Shown here piece after piece: positions 25,966-33,967 of a stretch of DNA of 64,000 nucleotides. The DNA lies in assembly GCA_035292585.1 (NCBI GenBank), contig DATDPU010000155.1, positions 55,879 through 119,878 on the forward strand, written 5' to 3'. The notes beneath the pieces were generated by a model. The model worked only from the letters and a program-made list of their open reading frames with translations, searched no databases and was not told where the DNA came from. Each line of letters begins with the position of its first letter. Within the stretch, counting starts at the first letter, position 1. The translations under genes were made by a program, and so were the position numbers. The stretch comes from DASSFZ01 sp035292585 (GTDB taxonomy: Bacteria > Chloroflexota > Anaerolineae > Fen-1058).

Positions 25966-26025
25966 GTAGTTTAGCGCCTTGTGCGCGGTTGCTTCAAGCG
26001 CAAGGCCCACGAAGGGCTAAACTAC
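25966..26025. repeat. Palindromic repeat GTAGTTTAGC...GCTAAACTAC
   Basis: Perfect 10-bp arms (25966-25975 and 26016-26025) enclose GC-rich secondary palindromes. It belongs to the GTAG...CTAC family seen at 12.6, 16.1, 19.2, 41.8, 54 and 63.8 kb. It lies between the membrane-protein pair and the methyltransferase and could act as a terminator. Confidence 0.6.
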
Positions 26026-26064
26026 AAGGCGCAATGTCCTCCACCAACATCATTGATTTTCTAA

Positions 26065-27039
26065 ATGTCCGAGTCCCAAGTTCTGCCGATCTACCTGAAT
26101 CGATCGACCAAGCTTGATTTGGGAGAGCTATCCACGCAGCTTGACCAGGTTCGTCAGGTCTTCGATGTCGAAGACATCCTGGCCGATCCCATCGAGAGTG
26201 CCGACGTCGTAACGTATTATCAGCAGAGCTACACGGCCTATTCGCTCTTTCACTCCAACACCGGCGCTATCCACGTGGCGCTTAACTTTGATGGCAAGTT
26301 CGACCCGGATGGATACTACGGCCAGGTCAGGCTGGTGCAAGAACAGGTGCAGCAGGTCCACCCGGCAGCCGTGTTAGAACTTGCCAGCGGGCGCGGGTTC
26401 AATTCCAAGTATCTCGTCGATCACAACCCCAAAGAGATTGAATTCTTTGGAATCGACTTGACGCCGGCGCAAATCGCCGCTGCTCGCAAGCTGGCGGCCG
26501 GCGCGGCCAATCTGCATTTTGAACGGGGCGACTTTCAGCGATTGCCATTTCCCTCAGAGCGGTTCGATCTGGTGTGCGTGATCGAGAGCCTATGCTATGC
26601 CACGGATATGCCCAGGGCCGTGTCCGAATCCTTTAGAGTGTTGAAGCGCGGCGGGCGCTTTGTCGTGATCGATGGTTTCCGCAAAGTGGACCTGGATGCC
26701 TTGGATGGCGCTAACCGCGATCTGCAAGTGGCCGGTCGCCTGGTTGAGAAAGCGATGGCGATTCCAAGAGGTTGGCTATTAGACGCGTGGCTTGACCTGG
26801 CGCGCCGGCAGGGCTTTCGCGTGCTGGGTGTTCGAGATGTCTCCGAAGCGATCATCCCCAATCTGCTGCGGTTTCATGCGATGGCGCAGGCCTTCTTCAA
26901 GATACCTGCCCTCGGCCGGTTGCTGGCGAGGCTTTGTCCGCCGCGCATGATCAAGAACGCGGTTGCCGGCCTGCTCATGCCGTACACCGTATCCGTTGGC
27001 GCGCAAGGTTACTTTTCGATTGCGCTTGAGAAGGAATAA
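26065..27039 (+). CDS. Class I SAM-dependent methyltransferase
   Basis: 324 residues. The SAM-binding core is visible: motif I VLELASGRGFNSKYL, an acidic end of strand 2 in FFGIDLTPAQIAAARK, and RFDLVCVIESLCYATD, followed by LKRGGRFVVIDGF. This arrangement resembles sterol, tocopherol and small-molecule methyltransferases. The C-terminal helical part is probably the acceptor-binding cap. The substrate cannot be named. A strong hairpin follows the stop codon. Confidence 0.82.
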   Translation: MSESQVLPIYLNRSTKLDLGELSTQLDQVRQVFDVEDILADPIESADVVTYYQQSYTAYSLFHSNTGAIHVALNFDGKFDPDGYYGQVRLVQEQVQQVHPAAVLELASGRGFNSKYLVDHNPKEIEFFGIDLTPAQIAAARKLAAGAANLHFERGDFQRLPFPSERFDLVCVIESLCYATDMPRAVSESFRVLKRGGRFVVIDGFRKVDLDALDGANRDLQVAGRLVEKAMAIPRGWLLDAWLDLARRQGFRVLGVRDVSEAIIPNLLRFHAMAQAFFKIPALGRLLARLCPPRMIKNAVAGLLMPYTVSVGAQGYFSIALEKE

Positions 27040-27040
27040 A

Positions 27041-27073
27041 AGAAACCGGGTTTCTTTCAGAAACCCGGTTTCT
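27041..27073. terminator. Perfect 15-bp hairpin between convergent genes
   Basis: AGAAACCGGGTTTCT (27041-27055) pairs with AGAAACCCGGTTTCT (27059-27073) around a 3-nt loop. It lies between the ends of two convergent genes and probably terminates both, although no long T run is present. The same word is, as I recall, a common repeat in cyanobacterial and Chloroflexota genomes. Confidence 0.6.
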
Positions 27074-27090
27074 GATCGGGAGCAGATAAT

Positions 27091-27996
27091 TTAGTCCCAC
27101 TCTTTCAACAGATACTCGTACGCGCTCAAAGCCGCCTTCGCGCCTTCACCGACGGAAATGAGCACCTGCTCGGCGTGGATGTTGGTCACGTCGCCGGCGG
27201 CGAAGATGCCAAGCCGGCTGGTGCGGTTCTCGGCGTCGATCTTGACGCGGCCTTGCGGGTCGAGCTCGACGAGATGCGCCACCGCTTCGGAGCGCGGCAG
27301 CAGTTCGAGTTCGACGAACGCCGCGTCCATCTCGATCTCGCGCACATCGCCGTCGCTGCCCACGACGACGCTGCGGGCGAACCGATCGCCTTTGACCTCG
27401 CGCACCTGGAAGCCTTCCAGCACCGTCACGTTCTTGGTCTTGCGCAGCTTGCGGCCCAGCGGCGTGTCGAGCTTATCGGGTTCGGGCGCGACCAACGTGA
27501 CCTGGTTGGCGACTTGCGCCAGCTCCGCCGCCGCCCGCAACGCCAGCGGCCGATCGCCGATGACGATCGCGCGCTTCTCGATGAAGAGCGGCGCGTAGGA
27601 GACGGCCGAGTAGCACAGACCGCGCATCATGAATTCTTTCTCGCCGGGCACGTTCAAGCGCCGCCCACGCGCGCCGGTGGCGACGATCAGCGCCTTGGCC
27701 GTAAACCGTTTCCCGCTCGTCGTCGTCACCGTGTAACCGCGCTCCAGCGTCTCCACCTTCTCTGCGCCGTCCAGCACGTGGGCGAAGTCGAGATACTCGA
27801 TCTCGCGTCGGAACTTTCCGATGATCTCCTGCCCGCTGATCACGTTGTGCAGCTCCACGTCGGGCAGCTCGAGCGTGAAGTTGGTCTTGCCGCCCAAGTC
27901 TTTGCTGATCAGTAGCGTTTCCAATCGTTTGCGGATCGCGTAGATAGCCGCCGTCAGCCCGGCCGGCCCGCCGCCGATGATGATCAGGTCGTACAT
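27091..27996 (-). CDS. Thioredoxin-reductase-like FAD/NAD(P)H oxidoreductase lacking the CxxC pair
   Basis: 301 residues with the FAD motif IIIGGGPAGLTAAIYA at the N-terminus, a VATGARGRRL block, a second nucleotide site (AIVIGDRPLALRAAAELA) and the C-terminal FAD site GIFAAGDVTN. The size and order match bacterial thioredoxin reductase. The active-site region reads GLCYSAVSYAP, with one Cys and no CxxC, so it should not reduce thioredoxin by the normal mechanism. It may be a ferredoxin-NADP reductase-like or other NAD(P)H flavoenzyme. Confidence 0.85.
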   Translation of the reverse strand: MYDLIIIGGGPAGLTAAIYAIRKRLETLLISKDLGGKTNFTLELPDVELHNVISGQEIIGKFRREIEYLDFAHVLDGAEKVETLERGYTVTTTSGKRFTAKALIVATGARGRRLNVPGEKEFMMRGLCYSAVSYAPLFIEKRAIVIGDRPLALRAAAELAQVANQVTLVAPEPDKLDTPLGRKLRKTKNVTVLEGFQVREVKGDRFARSVVVGSDGDVREIEMDAAFVELELLPRSEAVAHLVELDPQGRVKIDAENRTSRLGIFAAGDVTNIHAEQVLISVGEGAKAALSAYEYLLKEWD

Positions 27997-28015
27997 GGCG
28001 CCTCCTTTGGTTCAA

Positions 28016-28100
28016 GCATACAGGTATGAGGTAGACAGGTAACCGGTATACAGGTACGTGGACAACGTACCAATTTCCCTGCTACTTGGCTACCTGTTTA
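28016..28100. repeat. Word-like repeat upstream of the flavoprotein gene
   Basis: The spacer consists of variants of AGGTAGACAGGTA, TACAGGTA and CTACCTGTTTAC. The same words occur at 31139-31240 and inside rsmA at about 54930-54970. No gene or clear promoter is seen in it. Confidence 0.6.
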
Positions 28101-28104
28101 CTCT

Positions 28105-29460
28105 TCATTCGCTATGAGCGATGTAGCCGCGCTCCATGTGCTCGTGCACCATGTCGCGCGCGCGCTTGATCATCGCTTCGGCGTGCTGATACAGTTCGTT
28201 CTCGTCGATATACAACCGGGCCACGCCCTGCTCCTGCGCCTTCATGCCGACGGCGACCGCTTCGCGCGGGAAGACTTCCCAGTCGTCCATCGTCGGCAGG
28301 ATGTGATCGGGCGCGAGTTGATCGCCCGCCATGCCCGCCAGCGCCTGCGCCGCGGCGATGCACATCTCATCGGTGATCGTCTTGGCGCGCACGTCGAGCG
28401 CGCCCCGGAAGATGCCGGGGAAACCGAGCGAGTTGTTGACCTGATTGGGGAAATCGCTGCGGCCGGTAGCGACCACCGCCGCGCCGGCCTCGATCGCCTC
28501 CCAGGGCCACATCTCGGGAATGGGGTTGGCGCACAAGAAGACGATCGCGTTCTTCGCCATCTTGGCGACCCACTCTTTTTGGATCGTGTCCGGGCCGGGC
28601 GTGGAGAGCGCGATACACACGTCGGCGCCTTCAAGCGCCTCGGCGACGCCGCCCTCGCGCTGATCCTCGTTGGTGATCTGGCACAGCCGCCACTTGTTGA
28701 CAAACTCGGCCTTGCGCAGCTCGATGTCGCGCCGCTTTTTGTTGAGGATGCCCTTGCTATCGACCATCAGCGTGAGTTCGGGCCGCAGGCCGGCGGCAAA
28801 CGCCAGGCGCGAGCAGGCGACATTCGAGGCGCCCGAACCGACGAAGGTCACGCGCACCTCGTCGATTTTCTTGTTCACGACCTGGAGCGCGTTGATCAGC
28901 CCGGCCAGCGTCACCGTCGCCGTGCCTTGCTGATCGTCGTGCCAGATCGGAATTTCGGCTTCGGCGCGCAGCGTATCGAGGATGCGGAAGCATTTGGGCT
29001 GCGCCAGGTCTTCGAGGTTGACGCCGCCGAACGCGGGCTGCAACCACTTCACCGCCTGGATGATCTCGTCCGGGTGTTTGGTGTCGAGCATGATCGGCAC
29101 CGCGTCGACGCCGCCTAAATACTTGAACAACAACGCTTTGCCTTCCATCACCGGCAGCCCGGCCTTGGGGCCGATGTCGCCCAGGCCGAGCACGCGCGTG
29201 CCGTCGGACACGACCGCGATCGTGTTCCACTTGTTCGTCAGTTCGTACACCCGCTCCGGGTCGGCCTGAATCGCCTTGCACGGCGCGGCGACGCCGGGCG
29301 TGTACCAAATGGCAAAGTCATCGATGTCGCGCACACGGCACTTCAACACGGTCTCCATCTTGCCGCGATAGAAGGCGTGCAGCCGCATCGCGTCTTCGGC
29401 CGGTTTCTTCGCTTTGGCCAGCAGTTCTTCTTTCGAGATACCGGGCTTGTCTGAAAGCAT
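28105..29460 (-). CDS. NAD(P)-dependent malic enzyme
   Basis: 451 residues. It decarboxylates malate to pyruvate with reduction of NAD(P). Family motifs include the N-terminal YTPGVAAPC, the substrate region SDGTRVLGLGDIGPKAGLPV with the catalytic Lys, WHDDQQGTATV with metal-binding acids, and the Rossmann site FVGSGASNVACSRLA. The start is set at MLSDKPG because GGAGG lies directly upstream and overlaps the alternative ATG at 29472. This is the short bacterial form, without the C-terminal phosphotransacetylase domain. Confidence 0.93.
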   Translation of the reverse strand: MLSDKPGISKEELLAKAKKPAEDAMRLHAFYRGKMETVLKCRVRDIDDFAIWYTPGVAAPCKAIQADPERVYELTNKWNTIAVVSDGTRVLGLGDIGPKAGLPVMEGKALLFKYLGGVDAVPIMLDTKHPDEIIQAVKWLQPAFGGVNLEDLAQPKCFRILDTLRAEAEIPIWHDDQQGTATVTLAGLINALQVVNKKIDEVRVTFVGSGASNVACSRLAFAAGLRPELTLMVDSKGILNKKRRDIELRKAEFVNKWRLCQITNEDQREGGVAEALEGADVCIALSTPGPDTIQKEWVAKMAKNAIVFLCANPIPEMWPWEAIEAGAAVVATGRSDFPNQVNNSLGFPGIFRGALDVRAKTITDEMCIAAAQALAGMAGDQLAPDHILPTMDDWEVFPREAVAVGMKAQEQGVARLYIDENELYQHAEAMIKRARDMVHEHMERGYIAHSE

Positions 29461-29543
29461 ACCATCCTCCATACAGATAAGTGGGCCGCGTCGAAAGCAA
29501 GCGGCTGTAATCGATCACAGGCAAAGCGCCGCCGGAAAGTGAG

Positions 29544-29780
29544 CTAGTTGGGTGACTTAGCGGCGAGACAGGTCAGCGTGTCGAGCACGCCGGGTAGGGT
29601 GCGGATTTCCTGGATGATGATCCGGCTGAGCGCATCCAGGTCGCCGGCCTCCACTTGAGCGACGGCATCGTAAGGCCCGAAGGTTACATCGGCCGCGGTG
29701 ACGCCTAGCACTCGCCGCAGCATCTCGACGACGGTGGCTGTCTCCATCAATTGCGCGCGTATCAACACATAAGCCTTCAT
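29544..29780 (-). CDS. Stand-alone Lrp/AsnC ligand-binding (RAM) domain protein
   Basis: 78 residues matching only the effector-binding domain of Lrp/AsnC regulators (MKAYVLIRAQ, FGPYDAVAQVEAGDLDAL, then EIRTLPGVLDTLTC). There is no helix-turn-helix. Such proteins form oligomers that bind amino acids and may modulate other Lrp-type regulators. It lies upstream of malic enzyme in the same direction and close to serA/serC. A GGAGG-like site precedes the ATG. Confidence 0.8.
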   Translation of the reverse strand: MKAYVLIRAQLMETATVVEMLRRVLGVTAADVTFGPYDAVAQVEAGDLDALSRIIIQEIRTLPGVLDTLTCLAAKSPN

Positions 29781-30000
29781 GACGGTTTCCTCCTGAGTCG
29801 TTGCGCCTAGGGCGAGGCGCCGCGTGGAGCGAAGGCCCTGAACTCAACGCTGGCTGCAAGATCGCGCCGAGTTTCCGGTCGTCAAAAGAGCCCAGGAGCA
29901 GCTCACGCTACCTTGTAACCATGCTATCGATCGGGTGGTTGCTGGCAAGTGACGCCGGGCATAAATCCCCAGGCTTAATGTCACGTGTGGTTGGGCAGAG

Positions 30001-30079
30001 GCTCATGTTCAGAACATCGGGCCTCACCTGCGCCGCAGATGAGGCCCGATGCTACGTCGCACGTGTTCGATACATGAGC
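30001..30079. mobile_element. Miniature element, GCTCATGTTCAGAACA family
   Basis: Ends are GCTCATGTTC (30001-30010) and GATACATGAGC (to 30079). The interior is an 11-bp perfect hairpin (ATCGGGCCTCA with TGAGGCCCGAT). Flanks GGGCAGAG (29993-30000) and GGGCGGAG (30081-30088) look like an imperfect 8-bp target duplication. Related copies lie at 41770-41872 and at the head of the 54-kb array. The remainder of the 29781-30155 gap shows no gene. Confidence 0.6.
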
Positions 30080-30155
30080 GGGGCGGAGAATTTACGACTG
30101 AAGGGGTCGGCAATGGGGTGGTACGCGGGTAGTAGCGACTTTAGTCGCTGACCCG

Positions 30156-31106
30156 CTACTCGTTCGCCGTCACCCGCCAGCGCGGCTCGCGTCCCTGCAA
30201 GACGGCGATCACCTCTTCGGCGATGGCGATGCCGGCGCGCGCCTGCGCTTCGGCGGTCTGCGCGCCGATGTGCGGCGTGGCGATCATTTTGGGATGCATG
30301 GCGATCGAGTCGGGCGGGGGCGGCTCGGCTGCGAACACATCGAGCGCCGCGCCGGCCAACTGACCGGAATCGAGCGCCGCACGCAGCGCGTCTTCATCGA
30401 CCACACCGCCGCGCGCCGCGCAAATCAGCCGCGCGCCTTTCTTCATCCGATCGAACTGCCCTGGCCCGATCAGACCCTGAGTCTCATTTGTAAGCGGGAG
30501 ATGCAGCGAGACGTAATCGGAACGGGCGAGCACTTCGTCGAGCGTGACCGGCTCGGCGTAGCGTTCACGAATTTGCGCCGCCGTCAGGTATGGATCGAAG
30601 GCCAGCACTGACATATCGAAGGCGATGGCGCGCTGGGCGACTTCGACGCCGATGCGGCCGATGCCGATCAAGCCGAGCGTCTTGCCGGACAGCTCGCTGC
30701 CCATAAACGCGCTCTTCTCCCAACGTCCCTGCTTCAGCACGGCGTCGGCGGCGGGGATCGCGCGCGCCAGCGCCAGCATCAAGCCCAACGTGTGCTCGGC
30801 CACGGCGACCGACGCGGCGAGCGGGCTGTTGACCACGGTGATACCCGCTGCCACGGCCGCCGCCACGTCGATGTTATCCACGCCGACGCCCGCGCGCCCG
30901 ATGACCTTGAGCTGCTTCCCGGCCTGCACCACGGGCGCGGTGACCTTGGTACGCGAGCGGACGATCAACGCGTGATATTCGGGCAGCGCCGCGAGCAACT
31001 CGGCCGGCGTGATCTTGGGGCTGGAGGTAACTTCGCCGACCGCGCGCAGCAGCGTCAGGCCGGCTTCGGACAGACCATCGGAGACGAGAATTTTGTGTGT
31101 AGTCAT
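30156..31106 (-). CDS. serA: D-3-phosphoglycerate dehydrogenase, short form
   Basis: 316 residues. It oxidises 3-phosphoglycerate to 3-phosphohydroxypyruvate, the first step of serine synthesis. The D-2-hydroxyacid dehydrogenase fold is clear: VIGRAGVGVDNIDVAAA, Rossmann site LGLIGIGRIGVEVAQ, catalytic Arg in CAARGGVVDEDAL, and the Glu/His pair ending in ATPHIGAQ. The C-terminal regulatory ACT domain of long SerA is missing, so serine feedback by that route is not expected. Start is at MTTHKILV. It sits just downstream of serC, which supports the assignment over a general hydroxyacid dehydrogenase. Confidence 0.86.
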   Translation of the reverse strand: MTTHKILVSDGLSEAGLTLLRAVGEVTSSPKITPAELLAALPEYHALIVRSRTKVTAPVVQAGKQLKVIGRAGVGVDNIDVAAAVAAGITVVNSPLAASVAVAEHTLGLMLALARAIPAADAVLKQGRWEKSAFMGSELSGKTLGLIGIGRIGVEVAQRAIAFDMSVLAFDPYLTAAQIRERYAEPVTLDEVLARSDYVSLHLPLTNETQGLIGPGQFDRMKKGARLICAARGGVVDEDALRAALDSGQLAGAALDVFAAEPPPPDSIAMHPKMIATPHIGAQTAEAQARAGIAIAEEVIAVLQGREPRWRVTANE

Positions 31107-31138
31107 GGTGGGTTTTCCGTATCTGGTGATGGGGTAAT

Positions 31139-31240
31139 GAATACACAAGTAACAGGTACATAGGTAGCAAGTAAACAGGTAAAAAGTAGCTGGGTAACGC
31201 CTGTCTACTTGCTACCTTCTACTTGTCTACTCGCTATTTG
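31139..31240. repeat. Word-like imperfect palindrome between serC and serA
   Basis: The left half is made of AGGTACATAGGTAGCAAGTA-like words and the right half of CTACTTGCTACCTTCTACTTG-like words, giving a long imperfect inverted repeat. It lies upstream of serA and could affect the serC-serA transcript. Confidence 0.6.
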
Positions 31241-31241
31241 C

Positions 31242-32339
31242 TCACCCATTCATCCGCTGAAACTCTTGCATAAACTGCGCCAGCGCTTCAGCCGATTCGA
31301 GCGGCAATGCATTGTACAACGAGGCGCGCAGCCCGCCGACCGAGCGATGTCCCTTCAAGCCGACGAAGCCTTCCGCCTGGGACTTCTTGACGAACTGCTT
31401 TTCCAGGTCTTCGCTGGGCAATCGGAAAGTGACGTTCATCCGCGAGCGACTATCCGGCCGGGCATGCCCGCGATAGAATCCGCCGCTGGCATCGATCACA
31501 GCGTAGAGCCGCTGCGCCTTTGCCGCGTTGCGCCGATCGATCTCGGCCAGCCCGCCCAGCTCGATCATCCAATGCAGCACCAGCCCCACCGTGTACACGC
31601 CGAACGTGGGCGGCGTGTTGTACAGCGATTTGTTCTTCGCCATCAATTTGTAATCGAGCAACGCGGGCAGCTGCGGCGGGGTTCGCTCCAATAGATCGCT
31701 TCGGATGATAACAAGGGCGACGCCGGCCGGCCCCAGGTTCTTCTGCGCGCCGGCGTAGATCAGGCCATACTTTGTCACGTCGATCGGGCGGCTTAAAATG
31801 TCCGATGAAGCATCGCAGACCAGGGGCACACCGTTTGGCGGCTGCGGTTCGCTCGGCCACTCGATGCCCTGGATCGTCTCGTTCGAGGTGAAGTGCACAT
31901 AGGCGGCCTGCGGATCGAGTTGCAGGTCGGCTTGCGCCGGGATGTAGCTGAAGTTGCTCTCCGCAGTCGAGGCGACGATGTGAACCCGACCCAGTTTCTC
32001 GGCTTCCTTAACCGCCGCCTGCGACCACGCGCCAGTCAGAACGTAATCGGCCGCTGCGCCGCTGGGGCGCAGATTCATCGGCGCCATCGCGAACTGCAAG
32101 TTGGCGCCGCCTTGCAGAAAGAGGATCGAATAGGAAGCGGGGACGTTCAACAGCGTGCGGAGATCGGCTTCGGCCCGCTTGAGAATGTCCTCGAATTCGG
32201 CGGAACGATGGCTCAGTTCCATCACCGACATCCCCGTACCTTGATAGCTCAACAGCTCGGCCTGCATCTGCTCTAGCACCGGCAGCGGGAGTATCGCCGG
32301 CCCCGGGTTGAAATTGTGCGCGCGTTTCTGATTTGCCAT
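31242..32339 (-). CDS. serC: Phosphoserine aminotransferase
   Basis: 365 residues. It converts 3-phosphohydroxypyruvate and glutamate to O-phosphoserine. Family features are the N-terminal NFNPGPAILP, SHRSAEFEDI, FLQGGANLQFAMAPMNL, the PLP-lysine in AGAQKNLGPAG, and the C-terminal FVGLKGHRSVGGLRASLYNA that binds the phosphate. It is followed by serA and preceded by trpB2, all on the minus strand. Confidence 0.95.
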   Translation of the reverse strand: MANQKRAHNFNPGPAILPLPVLEQMQAELLSYQGTGMSVMELSHRSAEFEDILKRAEADLRTLLNVPASYSILFLQGGANLQFAMAPMNLRPSGAAADYVLTGAWSQAAVKEAEKLGRVHIVASTAESNFSYIPAQADLQLDPQAAYVHFTSNETIQGIEWPSEPQPPNGVPLVCDASSDILSRPIDVTKYGLIYAGAQKNLGPAGVALVIIRSDLLERTPPQLPALLDYKLMAKNKSLYNTPPTFGVYTVGLVLHWMIELGGLAEIDRRNAAKAQRLYAVIDASGGFYRGHARPDSRSRMNVTFRLPSEDLEKQFVKKSQAEGFVGLKGHRSVGGLRASLYNALPLESAEALAQFMQEFQRMNG

Positions 32340-32431
32340 CTTGCTCTATCTGCCTCGTGAAAATGTCTCGGAAATTAGCGAGTGGAGATTGCGCCGGATT
32401 ATACAACAGAGCAGAATATACGGACAGGAAA

Positions 32432-32468
32432 GGACGGCGCGCTCCGACACTGTCGAGACACGCCGTCC
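32432..32468 (-). terminator. Hairpin downstream of trpB2
   Basis: On the minus strand GGACGGCG pairs with CGCCGTCC (8 bp, loop 21 nt with an internal partial stem) and is followed by TTTCCT. It lies between trpB2 and serC, so trpB2 may be terminated here or read through in part. Confidence 0.45.
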
Positions 32469-32496
32469 GCTCAATCTCGCATCACCCAGCTTGTTC

Positions 32497-33867
32497 TTAC
32501 AGCGCCGGCACCTGCGGCAGATGCGTCATCGCCTCCTCGACCAGCGCGGCCGGATACTCGTAGTCTTCGAGTTGGCCGTGCAGATAGGCGTCATAAGCGC
32601 CCAGGTCGAAGTGACCGTGACCGGACAGGTTGAAGGCGATCACCCGGCGCGTACCCTCCGCTTTGCACTTGAGCGCTTCATCGATCGCGACGCGGATCGC
32701 GTGCGCCGATTCGGGCGCGGGGAGGATGCCTTCCGCTCGCGTGAACTGCATGGCCGCCTGGAAGGTCGGCAGCTGATGCACCGCTACGGCTTCGATGTCG
32801 CCGTGGTCGTACAACGCGCACACGTGCGGCGCCATACCGTGATAGCGTAACCCGCCGGCATGGATGCCCGCCGGCACAAACGTGTGGCCCAGCGTGTGCA
32901 TCTTGACGATCGGGGCCGTCTCGGCGGTGTCGCCATAGTCGAACGTGTACTTGCCTTTGGTCAACGAGGGGCAGGCCATCGGCTCGACCGCGATCACGCG
33001 CGTTTTCTTCCCGGCGGTGAAGTTTTGATGCAAGAAGGGAAATACGAAGCCCGAGAAGTTGCTGCCCCCGCCGACGCAGCCGATGACCATATCGGGATAC
33101 TCGCCCGCCAGCTCGAACTGCTGTAACGCCTCCAGCCCGATGATGGTTTGGTGCATCAGCACGGGCGGCAGCACCGACCCCAACGAATACTTGAATTTTC
33201 CGTTCGAGGTCACCGCCGCTTCGACGCCTTCGGAAATCGCAATACCCAGCGAGCCGGGGTGGTCGGCTTGTTCGGCCAACAACTTCCGGCCGTACTCGGT
33301 CTGATCCGAAGGGCTGGGCACGACCGTCGCGCCGAAGGTTTCCATGATGACCCGGCGGTAGGGCTTCTGGTTGTAAGACACCCGCACCATATAGACATGA
33401 CATTCCAGGCCGAAGAAGTTGCAGGCCATCGCCAACGCGCTGCCCCATTGGCCCGCGCCCGTCTCGGTGGTGAAACCTTTGACGCCCTCTTCCTTGGCGT
33501 AGAAGGCCTGGGCCACCGCCGTATTCGGCTTGTGCGAGCCGACCGGCGAGACGCCTTCGTACTTGTAGTAGATGTGCGCCGGCGTATCGAGCGCTTGCTC
33601 CAGGCGCCGGGCGCGAATGAGCGGCGAGGGACGCCACAAGCGATAAATCTCGCGCACCGGTTCGGGGATCTCGATCCAACGTTCGGCGCTTACTGCTTCC
33701 AGGATGAACTTCATCGGAAAGAGCACGGCCAGAAATTCGGGCGTGACCGGTTCCTTGGTTGCCGGATGCAGCAGTGGGCCGGGCGAGACGGGCATGTCGG
33801 CGTTGATGTTGTACCAGGCTTTGGGCAGCCGACTTTCATCCAACAAGAACTTGGTCTGATCACTCAT
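32497..33867 (-). CDS. trpB2: Tryptophan synthase beta-like enzyme, TrpB2 type
   Basis: 456 residues, with the N-terminal extension typical of TrpB2 rather than TrpB1 (about 400). The PLP lysine is K113 in SPVGSHKPNTAVAQ, the phosphate loop is CVGGGSNFSG, and AGQWGSALA corresponds to the indole/serine pocket. Archaeal and some bacterial TrpB2 enzymes work without TrpA, and Sulfolobus TrpB2 has been reported to prefer O-phosphoserine over serine. No trpA is present, and the O-phosphoserine-producing genes serC and serA are immediately downstream. An alternative role as an indole-salvage enzyme remains possible. Confidence 0.9.
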   Translation of the reverse strand: MSDQTKFLLDESRLPKAWYNINADMPVSPGPLLHPATKEPVTPEFLAVLFPMKFILEAVSAERWIEIPEPVREIYRLWRPSPLIRARRLEQALDTPAHIYYKYEGVSPVGSHKPNTAVAQAFYAKEEGVKGFTTETGAGQWGSALAMACNFFGLECHVYMVRVSYNQKPYRRVIMETFGATVVPSPSDQTEYGRKLLAEQADHPGSLGIAISEGVEAAVTSNGKFKYSLGSVLPPVLMHQTIIGLEALQQFELAGEYPDMVIGCVGGGSNFSGFVFPFLHQNFTAGKKTRVIAVEPMACPSLTKGKYTFDYGDTAETAPIVKMHTLGHTFVPAGIHAGGLRYHGMAPHVCALYDHGDIEAVAVHQLPTFQAAMQFTRAEGILPAPESAHAIRVAIDEALKCKAEGTRRVIAFNLSGHGHFDLGAYDAYLHGQLEDYEYPAALVEEAMTHLPQVPAL

Positions 33868-33967
33868 GATGTCCCCCTTTAATTGAATTGAAGCAGGATT
33901 GATTTAGCGGGTAAGTTTACCGTGGAATGTGCGCAAGCGCCAGACCGCAACTTCGGAGGTTTGTGTG

